The notes under the pieces are model-generated. The model saw nothing but the letters and a program-made list of their open reading frames with translations. It had not been told where the DNA came from and made no database searches. Shown in pieces: positions 17,007 through 28,900 of a stretch of 64,000 nt of DNA; position 1 is the first letter of the stretch; every line of letters begins with the position of its first letter. Both the position numbers and the translations under genes were made by a program. Where the stretch lies: the NCBI GenBank assembly GCA_003213515.1, contig QCMV01000001.1, positions 1-64,000 on the forward strand, read 5' to 3'. This stretch comes from Pelagibacteraceae bacterium AG-422-N09 (GTDB lineage: Bacteria > Pseudomonadota > Alphaproteobacteria > Pelagibacterales > AG-422-B15).

Positions 17007-18316
17007 TCTAAATCTTTCCAAAAAGCTTTATATTTTTTGCTTTTAGCAGAGTCGTCTCTAAAGTGATCGAGAAATGCTTTAAAAAGTCCCAGCTTTGTAT
17101 CAACCTCATTGCCGTCAGCGATTTTTAATATTTGTCGATAACACCAATAAACTTGAGCAGCTTTATTATTAGATCGCATGAGTGATATCGGGCTATTTAA
17201 GCCAAGAATCCACGGTCCAAATTCCAGCATATTTTCATATAGAGTTGCTGATTTTTTTTCACCACTTATTAATTCATTTACAATATCTGGCTCAGAGCAA
17301 AGTGGTCTTCCCAAACCAATTACATCACAAGCACCACTTTGAAGAGCATTGTTCATACCTTCGGTAGAACGAAATCCACCAGTAACTGCCAGGGGAATTG
17401 ATATAACTTCCTTCATTGCTTCAGCATATTTCAAGAAATAAGCTTCTCTTACTTTTGTGCTGCGCTGAGGTTTGATTGTTTTTGCTTTTTTAAGGTTCAA
17501 TGAGTCAATTTCTAAGGCAGTAAAATTTTCATAAGTTCCACCTGAAATCTCAAGTAAATCTAATGATGTATTATTTAATATTTTAGCAACTTCGATACTT
17601 TCTTCGTGAGAAAATCCCCCTTTTTGAAAATCACTTGAATTAAGTTTAATTGAAATAGGAAAATTACTCCCAACTTTTTCTCGGATAGCCTCAATTGTAG
17701 TTATAAGTAATTTTGATCTATTTTCTATACTGCCTCCCCACTCATCAGTTCGTTGATTAACGTTAGGTGATAAAAATTCTGAGAGAAGATAACCGTGAGC
17801 TGAATGAAGCTGAACACCAGTGAACCCTGTTTGCTTTGCAACCTCAGCCGCATTAACAAACCGATCAATTATTTTTAAAATTTCGGAATGGCTTAGCTCT
17901 TTTGGTACTCCAAATTTTAGTATTCCTCCCAATATTGGCAAAGGTTGAACTGAGGGTGCCCTGCTCTCTTTGTTAATACTAAAAGGAGTCTGCCTACCAG
18001 CGTGACTTAATTGCATCCAGAGATGTGCATTATTTTGTGTTCCAGACTTAGACCAGTCAGCTAAAGCTGCCAGACTTTCATTGGATTGTTTTCCTTCAAT
18101 TACAACATTACCAGCTCGTTCAATATATCTGTGGTCAACTTGAACATTACCGGTAACATTTATGCCAACTCCGCCTTTGGCCCACCTCTCATATAATTTA
18201 TTATGCCTTTTATTAGCCATGCCATCGCTTTGAGCAATGCCCTCTGTCATTGCTGATTTTAGGAATCTATTCTTGATTTCAATGCCACAAGGAAGGAATA
18301 AGTTACTATCTATCAT
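17003..18316 (-). CDS. NADH:flavin oxidoreductase, old yellow enzyme family
   Basis: This is an FMN-dependent TIM-barrel oxidoreductase of the OYE / 2,4-dienoyl-CoA-reductase-like group (437 aa). Visible are FLKSAMTEGIA near the start, HLWMQLSHAGRQT, GFTGVQLHSAHGYLLSEFLSPNVNQRTDEWGGSIENRSKL (the family's catalytic and FMN region), ISIKLNSSDF and GLGRPLCSEPD. There is no C-terminal FeS/NAD domain, so it is the short, OYE-like form. It reduces activated C=C bonds; the true substrate is unknown. It lies 2 nt after an alpha/beta hydrolase gene. Confidence 0.9.
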   Translation of the reverse strand: MIDSNLFLPCGIEIKNRFLKSAMTEGIAQSDGMANKRHNKLYERWAKGGVGINVTGNVQVDHRYIERAGNVVIEGKQSNESLAALADWSKSGTQNNAHLWMQLSHAGRQTPFSINKESRAPSVQPLPILGGILKFGVPKELSHSEILKIIDRFVNAAEVAKQTGFTGVQLHSAHGYLLSEFLSPNVNQRTDEWGGSIENRSKLLITTIEAIREKVGSNFPISIKLNSSDFQKGGFSHEESIEVAKILNNTSLDLLEISGGTYENFTALEIDSLNLKKAKTIKPQRSTKVREAYFLKYAEAMKEVISIPLAVTGGFRSTEGMNNALQSGACDVIGLGRPLCSEPDIVNELISGEKKSATLYENMLEFGPWILGLNSPISLMRSNNKAAQVYWCYRQILKIADGNEVDTKLGLFKAFLDHFRDDSAKSKKYKAFWKDLD

Positions 18317-18318
18317 AT

Positions 18319-19287
18319 TTATGTGCCTATAAAACTTTTTATATCATAAGCTAATTTTTCTGGTATCTCCATAGGTGGCATATGACCCACTTTTGAATAA
18401 GAAATAAGTTTTACATTAGGAATTTGCTCTAAAAAATGATTTGTAAAACTAATATCAACTAACTTATCTTTCTCACCGTGCAATATTAAGGTCGGTATTT
18501 TTAAATTTTGCAATAATTTTGGATCGGCAATGAAATTATCCTCAATTGATAAAATGACCATACCCATAGCTTCACGAGAACCCTCTAAAAGAATAATATC
18601 ATGAAATTGATCAACTAATTTCTCAGTAACTAGATCTTTATTATATACAGTTTTTGATACTCCCTCTTTAACTAAAAATCTCGGCGTAAAATATTTTAGC
18701 ATAAATCTCATAATTTTTGTTTCAAGTAACTTAAAGGCAATTGGTGGGGCATTTTCTGATTGAAAATTTTTATACTCATTCTCACTTCCAATAAATGGGG
18801 AGCCAATAATTATTAATCCACTTATTTTTTCAAGATTATTTAAGGCATACTTCCAAGATATAACTCCACCCATTGAGTGGCCAACTAGATAGAATTTTTC
18901 AATACTTTTTACTTTCAGAATATCAGTTATTAATTTCTCGAATCCATCATACGAATACAAATTTGATTTAATTGCCCCTGTAAGTCCATGAGCTGGAAGA
19001 TCAAGAGACAAAATTCTAAAATTATTTTTTAAGTATGGGACCATCGGTTCAAAATTAAAAAGTGAACCATTAAATCCATGAATTAAAACAATTGTTTCGT
19101 TATTCTTTACACCTTCATCTCTTACATGCACCAATGAACCATCATCAAGTTTTATAAACTCAGAAGCGCCTTTTGCATGTTTTGCAAATACGATATCTCT
19201 AGGAATATCAAAATAAACTGATTTATAGAAACCATAAGAAATAAAAAGAAAAAATAATATTAAAAATATATATAAAAAAAATTCCAT
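18319..19287 (-). CDS. Alpha/beta hydrolase with N-terminal membrane anchor
   Basis: This is a serine hydrolase of 322 aa. HGFNGSLFNFEPM holds the oxyanion HG, YLVGHSMGGVISW the nucleophile elbow (Ser in GHSMG), LILHGEKDKLVDISF the acid region and KVGHMPPMEIPE the catalytic His. The first 20 residues are strongly hydrophobic (FFLYIFLILFFLFISYGF), so the enzyme is probably anchored in the inner membrane with its domain outside. Esterase, lipase or C-C hydrolase activity is possible. Two-nucleotide gaps on both sides place it in the directon. Confidence 0.88.
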   Translation of the reverse strand: MEFFLYIFLILFFLFISYGFYKSVYFDIPRDIVFAKHAKGASEFIKLDDGSLVHVRDEGVKNNETIVLIHGFNGSLFNFEPMVPYLKNNFRILSLDLPAHGLTGAIKSNLYSYDGFEKLITDILKVKSIEKFYLVGHSMGGVISWKYALNNLEKISGLIIIGSPFIGSENEYKNFQSENAPPIAFKLLETKIMRFMLKYFTPRFLVKEGVSKTVYNKDLVTEKLVDQFHDIILLEGSREAMGMVILSIEDNFIADPKLLQNLKIPTLILHGEKDKLVDISFTNHFLEQIPNVKLISYSKVGHMPPMEIPEKLAYDIKSFIGT

Positions 19288-19289
19288 TT

Positions 19290-20138
19290 TTATAAGCCAT
19301 AAGCTGCAATGGTTGTTCGATGTAAAAGTCGCTCCTGTCCTTCATAACCGCCAGTTGCTCGGTGTAATACGCTTCTATTATCCCACATAATTAACATATC
19401 TTTTTTCCATTTGTGACGGTAAACAAATTCTTCTTTACATTGCCATGCGCTCAATTCCATGAGTAATTTCATAGCTTCCTGATTATCCATACCATCAATG
19501 CCAATGATATAACCAACTGTACCATAAATGCCCTCTTTATTTGTTTCAGGATGATTCTTAATAATTGGATGTATTTCTTGAGCGAAAGCATCATCTGACG
19601 CTCTTATATCCATGCTTCTACCCATTTCTCTGTCCTTATCACCGTAACCACCCCCCGGTGAATAAGGTACAAGGGCTGAGTGAATTGCTTTTTTTCCTTC
19701 CAACTTTTTTCTTAATTCTGAGGGCATGCGCTCTAATGCTAAATGTTGATTCGCAAACAACGTATCACCTCCTTCTGTTGGAATTATTTTTCCAAATAAA
19801 CAAGTACCTGCTGGTGGATTTTTTTGAAAACTCCAATCAGTGTGCCAATTGTCTGCAAAAATTGGTACCTTTTCATCTGCCGTTCTTTTTACTGCAATAA
19901 TATTATCTCTACCTGGTATAGAAGCAATAAATGGGTCGTCTCCAAAAGATCCAAAATAAAGAGTGAAACGTTCTAGATCATCGTCAGATAAAGCTTGGTT
20001 GGGAAAACTCAGCACATAATGCTTAAGCCAAAAATTTCTTATTTCAGAAATTTGACTTTCAGATAAATCTTTTTTTAAATCAATTCCTGTTATTTCTGCG
20101 CCACAGGCCTGATCAGTGGCGACTACATTTAGAGACAT
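19290..20138 (-). CDS. TauD/TfdA-family 2-oxoglutarate dioxygenase
   Basis: This is an Fe(II)/2-oxoglutarate-dependent dioxygenase of 282 aa. The iron facial triad is visible as H99 and D101 (NWHTDWSF) and H259 (SVLHRATG); R270 or R274 would bind 2-oxoglutarate. The opening GAEITGIDLKKDLSESQI is typical of TauD/TfdA. Relatives hydroxylate taurine, alkylsulfates, phenoxyacetates or carnitine precursors, so the substrate is open. It is the first gene of the ten-gene minus-strand directon ending at 11573. Confidence 0.93.
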   Translation of the reverse strand: MSLNVVATDQACGAEITGIDLKKDLSESQISEIRNFWLKHYVLSFPNQALSDDDLERFTLYFGSFGDDPFIASIPGRDNIIAVKRTADEKVPIFADNWHTDWSFQKNPPAGTCLFGKIIPTEGGDTLFANQHLALERMPSELRKKLEGKKAIHSALVPYSPGGGYGDKDREMGRSMDIRASDDAFAQEIHPIIKNHPETNKEGIYGTVGYIIGIDGMDNQEAMKLLMELSAWQCKEEFVYRHKWKKDMLIMWDNRSVLHRATGGYEGQERLLHRTTIAAYGL

Positions 20139-20192
20139 AATTAAATTATAGAATAAGTTAAAAAAGATTTAAGAGTAAAAATTTATCTTTTT

Positions 20193-20269
20193 TGGTGGGC
20201 CCACTAGGACTCGAACCTAGGACAACTCCGTTATGAGCGGAGGGCTCTAACCAACTGAGCTATGGGCCC
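20193..20269 (-). tRNA. tRNA with CAT anticodon (elongator Met or Ile2)
   Basis: This is a complete 77-nt cloverleaf with encoded CCA: acceptor GGGCCCA/TGGGCCC, D stem GCTC/GAGC, anticodon stem CTCCG/CGGAG around loop CTCATAA, T stem CTAGG/CCTAG, all perfectly paired. The first pair is G-C and the anticodon stem lacks three G-C pairs next to the loop, so it is not the initiator. CAT can be elongator Met or the lysidine-modified Ile2. The GGGCCC acceptor resembles alphaproteobacterial tRNA-Ile, but I cannot decide. Confidence 0.93.
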
Positions 20270-20309
20270 TTATAAAACTTTTATACACAGAGAATTGTAG
20301 TCTTACAAA

Positions 20310-22325
20310 CTAGTTTTTATCTAAGAAGCTTTTTAAAAGCTTTGCTCGAGTTGGATGCTTTAGTTTTCTGAGCGCTTTTGCTTCAATCTGTCTAATTCTC
20401 TCCCTCGTAACTGAAAATTGTTGTCCAACTTCTTCAAGTGTATGGTCAGAATTCATACCAATACCGAATCTCATTCTCAATACTCTTTCTTCACGAGGTG
20501 TTAAAGACGATAATATTTTGGTAGTAGTTTGTCTCAAATTAGAGTGAATCGCTGCATCGATTGGAATGACAGCATTCTCATCTTGTATAAAGTCACCTAA
20601 GTGACTGTCTTCTTCATCGCCAACTGGAGTTTCAAGACTAACAGGCTCTTTTGCAATTTTTAAAACTTTTCTAACTTTTTCAAGAGGCATATTTAATTTT
20701 GTAGATATTTCTTCAGGAGTTGGCTCCCTTCCTATTTCATTTAAAAGCAACCTTTGTGTTCTTACAATCTTATTGATTGTTTCTATCATATGCACTGGTA
20801 TGCGAATAGTTCTAGCTTGGTCCGCTATTGATCTGGTAATTGCCTGTCTGATCCACCAAGTTGCATAAGTTGAAAATTTGTAACCTCGTCTATATTCAAA
20901 TTTATCTACCGCTTTCATTAAGCCGATATTACCCTCTTGTATTAAGTCTAAAAATTGTAAACCTCTGTTCGTATATTTTTTTGCGATAGAAATTACTAAT
21001 CTTAGGTTGGCTTCAATCATTTCTTTTTTAGCAATACTTGATTCTCTCTCACCTTTTTGTACATTGCTTACAATTCTTTTAAACTCATTAAGCGTTAAAC
21101 CTATATTACTTGCAGCAGCTCTAACCTCGTTCATTATATTTTTAATATTATTTTTTTCATCTTTAACAAACTTTTCCCACCCAGAAAGTCTAGTAATCTT
21201 TCTTAACCAATAGGGATTATTCTCATTTCCGATGTATTTATCCAAGAATTCGTCTCTTGAGATCTTATATTGGACTGCAAGTCTTAATAATTTACCTTCC
21301 AAAGATACAATTCCTTTATTGATTACGTATAACTTATTAATTAACTCTTCAATTTTATTTGTATTTATTTGCAAGCCTTTAATCAATTCAACAACAACAG
21401 CCTTTGAAGTCTGATAGCTTTTTTCAGATCTTGCAGGAAATTCTTTGCCCTTTTCCTGAAATGCAATTTTATCCTTTTGTAGCTTTTGTAACTTTTTAAA
21501 ACTTTTATTTAATTTTTTAAATGTTTCAAGGATCTGAGGCTTGAGCTCTTCTTCCATTATTGCAATTGAAACATTTAATTCATCATCAGCATCTTCGTAT
21601 TCCTCAATTACTTGATCTGAGGAAGTTTCAATCATTGGCTCCGTATCATCACCGTAAGTAGAAGATTTTTTTTCAGCCTCTTTTCTTTTTCTAATTTCTT
21701 CTTTTTCTTCTTGTTCTTTTCTTTTTTTTGCTTCTTTAATTTTTTTACTCAGTTCTTTTTTATTTGGAGACTCCTCAAACAATGACTCAAGATCAATAAC
21801 TTCTCTTAAGGTTATTTTTTCAGCAATTATATCATCCCTCCAATCAAGTATCGCCTGCAGCGTGAGTGGACTTTCACATAATCCAGAAATCATTGCTTCT
21901 TGGCCAGCTTCAATTCTTTTAGCTATTGCAATTTCGCCCTCACGAGATAGTAGATCGACTGTTCCCATTTCTCTGAGGTATAATTTAACTGGATCATCTG
22001 TTTTTTCTGTACCTGATTTTGCTGAAGGTGACTCGTCATCTTTATCTTCGTCATTATCAGAGTCGTCGGAGTCAATAATATCAAATCCGACTTGAGACAG
22101 CTTCGTTGTATATTGTTCAATCTGTTCAGAGGTAAATTTATCCTCTGGAAAAGATTTTTTAATTAATTCGTGGGTGAGATAACCGTCTTTTTTACCTTGC
22201 TTAATAAGCTTTTTTATAATTGATTTTTCTAAATCTAGGACAGGACCATCTTGATCATTTACTTGTACCTGTAAGCTTTCAGCTTCAGCTTTGACCTGCT
22301 TTTTTTTTCTACCTCTTTTCTTCAT
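20310..22325 (-). CDS. rpoD: Primary sigma factor RpoD (sigma-70)
   Basis: This is the housekeeping sigma factor of 671 aa. The N-terminal region 1.1 is lysine/acid-rich; [29 protein letters not shown] is region 1.2; [30 protein letters not shown] to [17 protein letters not shown] are regions 2.1-2.4; [13 protein letters not shown] begins region 3; and [29 protein letters not shown] is the region 4.2 helix-turn-helix. A charged non-conserved insert lies at about 195-245. It follows dnaG with a 1-nt gap, as in many alphaproteobacteria. Confidence 0.98.
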   Translation of the reverse strand: MKKRGRKKKQVKAEAESLQVQVNDQDGPVLDLEKSIIKKLIKQGKKDGYLTHELIKKSFPEDKFTSEQIEQYTTKLSQVGFDIIDSDDSDNDEDKDDESPSAKSGTEKTDDPVKLYLREMGTVDLLSREGEIAIAKRIEAGQEAMISGLCESPLTLQAILDWRDDIIAEKITLREVIDLESLFEESPNKKELSKKIKEAKKRKEQEEKEEIRKRKEAEKKSSTYGDDTEPMIETSSDQVIEEYEDADDELNVSIAIMEEELKPQILETFKKLNKSFKKLQKLQKDKIAFQEKGKEFPARSEKSYQTSKAVVVELIKGLQINTNKIEELINKLYVINKGIVSLEGKLLRLAVQYKISRDEFLDKYIGNENNPYWLRKITRLSGWEKFVKDEKNNIKNIMNEVRAAASNIGLTLNEFKRIVSNVQKGERESSIAKKEMIEANLRLVISIAKKYTNRGLQFLDLIQEGNIGLMKAVDKFEYRRGYKFSTYATWWIRQAITRSIADQARTIRIPVHMIETINKIVRTQRLLLNEIGREPTPEEISTKLNMPLEKVRKVLKIAKEPVSLETPVGDEEDSHLGDFIQDENAVIPIDAAIHSNLRQTTTKILSSLTPREERVLRMRFGIGMNSDHTLEEVGQQFSVTRERIRQIEAKALRKLKHPTRAKLLKSFLDKN

Positions 22326-22326
22326 T

Positions 22327-24132
22327 TTAATTTTTGCTTATGCTTTCTTTTTTTATTCTCATAAAATTTTCAAAACTTTTTTCGTCCATTTTTTCTTCCA
22401 GATCATTTAAAGCAATGTCAAGGTCATTTTCTTCAACTAAATTTCTATGTAAATCTAAAAGACTAACAAAGCTTCTTTCTACCTCCACCTTTTCATTCTT
22501 AATTATAGAGCTATAAGTGCTTAGTAGCTTTGGTTGAAATATATATGTGATCTCCTGACTTAATCCCCTATCGGTTAAATAAGACTTAAAATCAAAGTTT
22601 TCAAGCTCTTTATCAACATTAGAAGCTGAGAATTCAAGAATTTCAGATACCAATGATGACAATTTAAGATCATTAAAGCGAATTTTTCCTAGTTCTTCTG
22701 AGTACTTAGCAATTAAGAACGGATTCTCAACTAAGCAGATCAACATAATTTTCTCACGAACAACAGATTCATGGCTTTGCTTTTTAACTCTGTCGCTGGC
22801 AAGCATTTCATTAGAAATCCTATTTTTTTTTCTTTGATAATTTACATCGTAGGAAATATTTCTATTAAATTTTAGTTCACTTAATTTATCATTAAAAAAT
22901 TTGTCGTAGTATTCACGTACTGTTTTGTTATTTATTTTGCTTATCAGTATTCTTATCCTTTTTTCAAAACCAGCTTTTTTCTCAGGTATTGAAATATCTT
23001 CTTTTTCAAGTTCTGTATTCCAGATAAATTCAGATAGTGATAGAGAATTATCAATAACATCTTGCAAGCTTGATGGGCTATTCTTATTTAAATAATCATC
23101 TGGATCATAATCTTTAGGTAATAAACAAAATCGAAGCGAATGATCAGGTAATAAATTGTTCAATGCAAGTAATGCAACTCTCTGTGATGCTTTTTGACCG
23201 GCTTCATCTCCATCAAACATGATTATAGGGTTTTGACAAATTTTCCAAGCTCGCTCAAGTTGGTAACTTGTAAGCGCTGTACCTAATGGTGCGACAGATG
23301 ATTTAAAGTTATTTTGATATAGAGTGATAACGTCCATATATCCCTCAACAATAATTAAATTTCTTGGTTTTCTATTTTCTTCAATTGCAAGATTTAAATT
23401 GTAAAGTTGAAAACTTTTTTTGAAAATTGGACTATCTGATGAATTTATATATTTTATGTTGGAATTATCTAAAGCTCTTCCTCCAAAAGCAATTATGTTT
23501 GATTTATAATCTTTAATTGGAAATATAAATCGATTACGAAAGAAATCGTAAAATTCATCTTTTTTCTTATTTGATTTTTTTATTAGACCGATAGAGATTG
23601 CGTCATCAATGTTCAATCCTATTTTTTTTAAATGGTTATACAAATTATTATTGCCATTGCCAGAATAGCCTAATTCAAATTTTTGAATTATATTCTCATC
23701 AATTGATCTTTTATCAATGTACTTTTGAGCTTCTGAACTAGCTTTTAGTTGGTCCTTAAAATAATTGTTTGCTTCGTTAATTATTTTTTTTAAGCTTGAA
23801 AAATCTTTTTCCACATAATTTGGATCTCGAATGATACCAGTTTCAGGATTCAAACCTGCTTGGTTTGCTAAATATTCAATTGATTCCGGATAAGACATAT
23901 TTTTATGTTTCATTAAAAAAGAGAATATATCGCCATGTTCAGCACTACTAAAACAATGAAAAAATTCTTTTTCATCATTGACAGTGAATGAGGGTGTTTT
24001 TTCATTTTTAAAAGGACTTAGCCCAACAAACTCGTTTCCTCTTTGAGTAAGTTTTACAAACTTTCCAATAACATCTGAAACACGTAATCTTGATTTAATT
24101 TCTCCAATAAACTCTTTTGAATATCTAGGCAT
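22327..24132 (-). CDS. dnaG: DNA primase DnaG (degenerate zinc site)
   Basis: DnaG makes RNA primers at the replication fork. Order: N-terminal zinc-ribbon-like domain (1-100), TOPRIM core ([16 protein letters not shown], the acidic EGYMD, and [13 protein letters not shown] with DGD) and a C-terminal DnaB-interaction region. The 601 aa are normal. The usual CHCC zinc ligands read S39, K42, C60 and S63 here, so three of four are lost while the surrounding motif (PF-NEKTPSF, FFHCF-HGD) is kept. The fold probably persists without zinc. It lies between yqeY (47-nt gap) and rpoD (1-nt gap). Confidence 0.97.
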   Translation of the reverse strand: MPRYSKEFIGEIKSRLRVSDVIGKFVKLTQRGNEFVGLSPFKNEKTPSFTVNDEKEFFHCFSSAEHGDIFSFLMKHKNMSYPESIEYLANQAGLNPETGIIRDPNYVEKDFSSLKKIINEANNYFKDQLKASSEAQKYIDKRSIDENIIQKFELGYSGNGNNNLYNHLKKIGLNIDDAISIGLIKKSNKKKDEFYDFFRNRFIFPIKDYKSNIIAFGGRALDNSNIKYINSSDSPIFKKSFQLYNLNLAIEENRKPRNLIIVEGYMDVITLYQNNFKSSVAPLGTALTSYQLERAWKICQNPIIMFDGDEAGQKASQRVALLALNNLLPDHSLRFCLLPKDYDPDDYLNKNSPSSLQDVIDNSLSLSEFIWNTELEKEDISIPEKKAGFEKRIRILISKINNKTVREYYDKFFNDKLSELKFNRNISYDVNYQRKKNRISNEMLASDRVKKQSHESVVREKIMLICLVENPFLIAKYSEELGKIRFNDLKLSSLVSEILEFSASNVDKELENFDFKSYLTDRGLSQEITYIFQPKLLSTYSSIIKNEKVEVERSFVSLLDLHRNLVEENDLDIALNDLEEKMDEKSFENFMRIKKESISKN

Positions 24133-24179
24133 AAATAAAATATATTACATGAACATAGTTAGGTATAACTATCAAGTAT

Positions 24180-24638
24180 CTATAAATTTTGAAGTTTTTC
24201 CTTTATAATTTTACTTGCTATAGAAATATCAAGAGCTGGTGAGCTATTTTCCTTCAAATACTTTATCACTTTTCCTATTTCCTTAAGTGATTTTGCTTCA
24301 GTTGCACCAATCGCTACTTCACATGCTACCACAGTCTCTTCCTCACTAAGTTGTTTAGGAAGAAATTCACTAATAATATCGATCTCGCTATTTTCTTTCT
24401 GAACAAGTTCATCACGTCCAGCTTTTTTAAACATATCAATCGAATCATTTCTTTGCTTAACCATTTTTTTGAGAAGACTAATAACCGTATCATCTGAAAT
24501 TGTAGAATCTTCCCCTGAGGATCGGCTTGCAATTTCTTTATCTTTAATAGCAGCTAGTACTAGTCTTAATGTATGGATTCTCTCTTTATCCCCATTTTTG
24601 AGAGCGTTAGATAATTCTGTTGTGATGTTTTCTTTCAT
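24180..24638 (-). CDS. GatB/YqeY domain protein
   Basis: This is a YqeY-family protein of 152 aa related to the tail domain of the amidotransferase subunit GatB. Family features are LRLVLAAIKDKEI near the N-terminus, DTVISLLKKMVKQRNDSIDMFKKAGRDELVQKENSEIDIISEFLPKQLSEEE in the middle and IGKVIKYLKEN. The biochemical function is not settled; a tRNA- or translation-linked role is presumed. It precedes dnaG-rpoD and faces carA divergently across a 131-nt region that must hold both promoters. Confidence 0.9.
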   Translation of the reverse strand: MKENITTELSNALKNGDKERIHTLRLVLAAIKDKEIASRSSGEDSTISDDTVISLLKKMVKQRNDSIDMFKKAGRDELVQKENSEIDIISEFLPKQLSEEETVVACEVAIGATEAKSLKEIGKVIKYLKENSSPALDISIASKIIKEKLQNL

Positions 24639-24769
24639 TTGAGATAAACATAAAATTTACATCATCAGATATATTGTGGCAATAATAGATCTGATATTTA
24701 TTATCTTATCTAACTATTGCATGAATTCCCCATTTGCACTAAATTTCTATAAATCTAGAATCACTACAT

Positions 24770-25918
24770 ATGGCTAAAGCGAATAGGTTGAAAAAAGATC
24801 TCTCAACAACTCGACCTAAACCTATTGAAGGCCAACTTATTCTAGAAGATGGCTCCCGATTTAATGGACTAAAAATTGGTTCTCCTAATATGGAAATAGG
24901 AGAAGTTTGTTTTAATACCTCAATGACAGGCTATCAAGAAATAATAACTGACCCTTCTTATGCAGGGCAAATAATCAATTTTACTTTTCCTCACATTGGT
25001 AATGTAGGTACAAATCTTGATGATAACGAGTCTAGTAAACCGTATGCGAAAGGAATCATAATTAACTGTGATATTTCTGATCCATCAAACTTTAGATCTA
25101 TCCTTCATCTTGATGCGTGGCTTAAAAAAAACAACGTACCAGGTATTTGTAATATTGATACCAGACTAATTACAAATAGAATCCGCTCTAAAGGTGCGCC
25201 AAAAGGTGGCATTATCGAAGGTCCGATAAACAAAAAAAAGACGGCATCCTGTTTAAAGGAAATAAAGAAATGGAAAGGACTTAATGGACTTGATCTAGCT
25301 ATCGATGTGTCACGCAAGAATATAAAAATTTATAAATCTAAAAAAAGTTCAAAACTTAGAGTTGTAGCAATAGATTATGGAATTAAGAAAAATATATTAA
25401 ACTGCTTATTAGATTTAAATTTAGAAGTTATTTTAGTACCAGCTAAAACCTCTGTAGAGAAAATACTTTCTTATAGTCCTAATGGTATTTTTCTCTCGAA
25501 TGGTCCAGGTGATCCGAAAGCAACTGGAAAATACGCTATTCCAATTATAAAAAAACTTATCAAATCAAGGATTCCATTATTTGGAATATGTCTTGGTCAT
25601 CAACTTATTTCTTTAGCATTAGGGGCAAAGACAAAAAAAATGTTTCAAGGCCACAGAGGGGCCAATCATCCAGTTAAAAACCTTGAAACAGAAAAAGTAG
25701 AGATCACATCCCAAAACCATGGTTTTGAAGTAACTGAAAAATCTATTCCAAAAGATGTAAAAATAACTCATAAATCATTATTTGATGGAAGCATTGAAGG
25801 TATAAGAAAAGGAAAAAATATATTTTCGGTTCAATATCATCCTGAAGCAAGCCCAGGACCGCACGATAGTCATTATCTTTTTCAAGAATTTAAAAAAATG
25901 ATTAATCAAAATGCCTAA
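24770..25918 (+). CDS. carA: Carbamoyl-phosphate synthase small subunit
   Basis: CarA hydrolyses glutamine and passes ammonia to CarB for carbamoyl phosphate (arginine and pyrimidine synthesis). The N-domain shows [24 protein letters not shown] and the glutamine amidotransferase domain carries [16 protein letters not shown] with the catalytic Cys, and [11 protein letters not shown] with the catalytic His-x-Glu. At 382 aa it is of standard length. It overlaps carB by 8 nt, so subunits are translated together. Confidence 0.97.
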   Translation: MAKANRLKKDLSTTRPKPIEGQLILEDGSRFNGLKIGSPNMEIGEVCFNTSMTGYQEIITDPSYAGQIINFTFPHIGNVGTNLDDNESSKPYAKGIIINCDISDPSNFRSILHLDAWLKKNNVPGICNIDTRLITNRIRSKGAPKGGIIEGPINKKKTASCLKEIKKWKGLNGLDLAIDVSRKNIKIYKSKKSSKLRVVAIDYGIKKNILNCLLDLNLEVILVPAKTSVEKILSYSPNGIFLSNGPGDPKATGKYAIPIIKKLIKSRIPLFGICLGHQLISLALGAKTKKMFQGHRGANHPVKNLETEKVEITSQNHGFEVTEKSIPKDVKITHKSLFDGSIEGIRKGKNIFSVQYHPEASPGPHDSHYLFQEFKKMINQNA

Positions 25919-28900
25919 GAGAAAAGACATAAAATCTGTTTTAATTGTAGGAGCTGGTCCAATAATAATCGGCCAAGCATGCGAGTTCGATTATTCAGGA
26001 ACACAGGCATGTAAGGCATTACGAGAAGAAGGGTATAAAGTAATTCTAATTAATTCTAATCCTGCAACTATAATGACTGACCCTGACACTGCTGATGTAG
26101 TATACATTGAACCAATCACGCCTGAGATTGTTGCAAAAATAATTAAAAAAGAAAGGCCCGATGTAATGCTACCAACAATGGGTGGTCAGACAGCATTAAA
26201 CATAGCAATTGAGCTTTCGAAAAATGGAACTTTAAAAAAGTATAAAGTTGAACTAATTGGTGCAAATCTTAAAGCAATCAAAAAGGCAGAAGAAAGAGAA
26301 AGTTTTTATAAAGCCATGACTAAGATTGGCTTAGAATGCCCAAGAGCAGAAATTGCTAGAAATTTTAAAGACGCAAAAAAAGCTCTAAAGAAAATAGGAT
26401 TACCTGTCATCATAAGACCATCGTTCACACTTGGAGGTACAGGTGGAGGGATCGCAACTACTGAGAAACAGTTCGAAGAAATCGCAAATTCCGGACTTTA
26501 TAACTCACCGATAAATGAAATTTTGATTGAAGAGTCTGTAGCTGGATGGAAAGAATTCGAAATGGAAGTTGTGAGAGACAAAAACGATAATTGTATAATC
26601 ATATGCTCAATCGAAAATGTAGACCCCATGGGAGTTCATACGGGAGACTCAATAACAATAGCTCCTGCACTTACTTTAACGGATAAAGAATATCAAATTA
26701 TGAGAAACGCATCCATTGCATGTCTCAGAGAAATTGGTGTTGAAACTGGAGGCTCTAATGTTCAATTTGCTGTTAATCCAAAAAATGGAAGGCTTGTAAT
26801 TATTGAAATGAACCCAAGAGTTTCTAGATCATCTGCTTTAGCTTCAAAGGCAACAGGCTTTCCAATTGCCAAAGTTGCTGCTAAATTAGCAGTTGGGTAT
26901 ACATTAGATGAACTTACTAACGAAATTACGAAAGTTACACCTGCATCGTTTGAGCCAACAATTGACTATGTGGTTACAAAAATTCCAAGATTTACCTTTG
27001 AAAAATTCCAATTAACGCAACCTTTACTATCAAGTTCAATGAAATCTGTTGGTGAAGTCATGGCTATTGGAAGGTCATTTCCAGAGTCATTGCAAAAAGC
27101 AATGAGGTCGCTTGAAACTGGTTTAGACGGCTTAGACGAAGTAACTGTAAGTATGAATAAAAAAAAGCTCACAAAGAAAAATATTTTATCTGAACTTAAG
27201 AAACCTCTTGCGGATAAACTATTATTAGTGGCTCAGGCACTGCGTTTTGGATTAGATATAGTTCAAATTTATAAGTCCTCAAAAGTTGATCCTTGGTTTA
27301 TTGGTCAAATAAAAAGGATAGTTGATACGGAAAAAACCCTAAAAAAAGGATTGCCACGAAACGCTAAAGAATTGCTTAGAATAAAATCTTTGGGATTTTC
27401 AGACAAAAAAATATCACAGCTCTGTAAAACTAAGGAAGAGAAAATTTTTAATATGCGTGTCAAAAATAAAATTTTTCCTGACTTTAAAAGAATAGATACC
27501 TGTGCTGCTGAGTTTGAAGCTAAGACCCCATACATGTACTCAACTTACGCTAAAAATTCTTTAAATAATGATGCATGCGAATCCAGTCCAACAAGTAAAA
27601 AAAAGGTAATTATTCTTGGAAGTGGTCCAAATCGAATTGGACAAGGTGTTGAATTTGATTATTGCTGCTGTCATGCTTCATTTGCCCTTAAAGAATTAAA
27701 ATATGAGACAATCATGATCAACTGTAATCCAGAGACAGTCTCTACGGACCCAGATACCAGTGACAGACTTTATTTTGAACCTCTTACGAATGAAAATGTA
27801 TATGAAATTATTAGAAAGGAAAAAAACAAAGGAAATCTTTTAGGGGTTATTGTTCAATTCGGTGGTCAGACGCCTCTTAAGTTGTCTGACTATTTAAATA
27901 AAATGAATATACCAATTTTGGGTACTTCAACAGAGTCGATTGACACTGCTGAGGATAGAGAAAAATTTAAAAAGATTTCTGAAAACTTAAATCTATTACA
28001 ACCAGCAAATGGTATCGCATATTCTGAAAAAGAAGCTAACTCAGTAATTAAGAAAATTAGTTTTCCAGCAGTGATAAGGCCATCGTATGTATTAGGTGGA
28101 AGAGCTATGGAAATTGTTCACAATGAAGATGAATTAAAAAAATACTTCAAAGAAGCTGTGGTAGTTAGTGGTAAAAGCCCTGTTCTAATTGATCACTATT
28201 TGAAAGACTCTATTGAAGTAGATGTCGATGCTGTGTCTGATGGAAAAAAAGTCATTATTGCAGGTATTATGGAACATATTGAGGAAGCAGGAATCCATTC
28301 TGGTGACTCGACATGTACGTTACCTCCTTACTCATTGTCGGAAAAAATCATTAAAGATATAGAAAAGCAGACCAAAAAATTAGCTATTGCGCTGAAGGTG
28401 AAGGGCTTACTAAATATACAATTTGCAATTCAAAATAATAATATATTTTTACTTGAAGTTAATCCTAGAAGTAGTCGAACTGTGCCGTTTGTAGCTAAAG
28501 CCACAGGTAATCCAATTGTAAAAATAGCACTAAGTGCAGCAATGGGAAAACCGTTGAATAAAGATAAATTTAAAATTCGTAAAACTAATTGTATCTCAAT
28601 TAAAGAACCTGTATTTCCTTTTAAACGCTTCCCTAATGTTGATACCATCTTAGGCCCTGAAATGAAATCTACTGGGGAGGTAATGGCCATCGATAAGTCA
28701 TTTGAGTCAGCTTTTATCAAATGTCAGTTAGCTTCCTCTAACCCTCTTCCTAGAAAAGGTTCGTTATTCGTATCTGTAAAAGACTCTGATAAGCCAAAAA
28801 TACTTCCAATTATAAGATCCTTTCAAAAATTAGGATTTCAAGTGAATGCAACTGCGGGAACAGCTGATTATTTGATGGAGGGCGGTGTTAAGGTTAAGAA

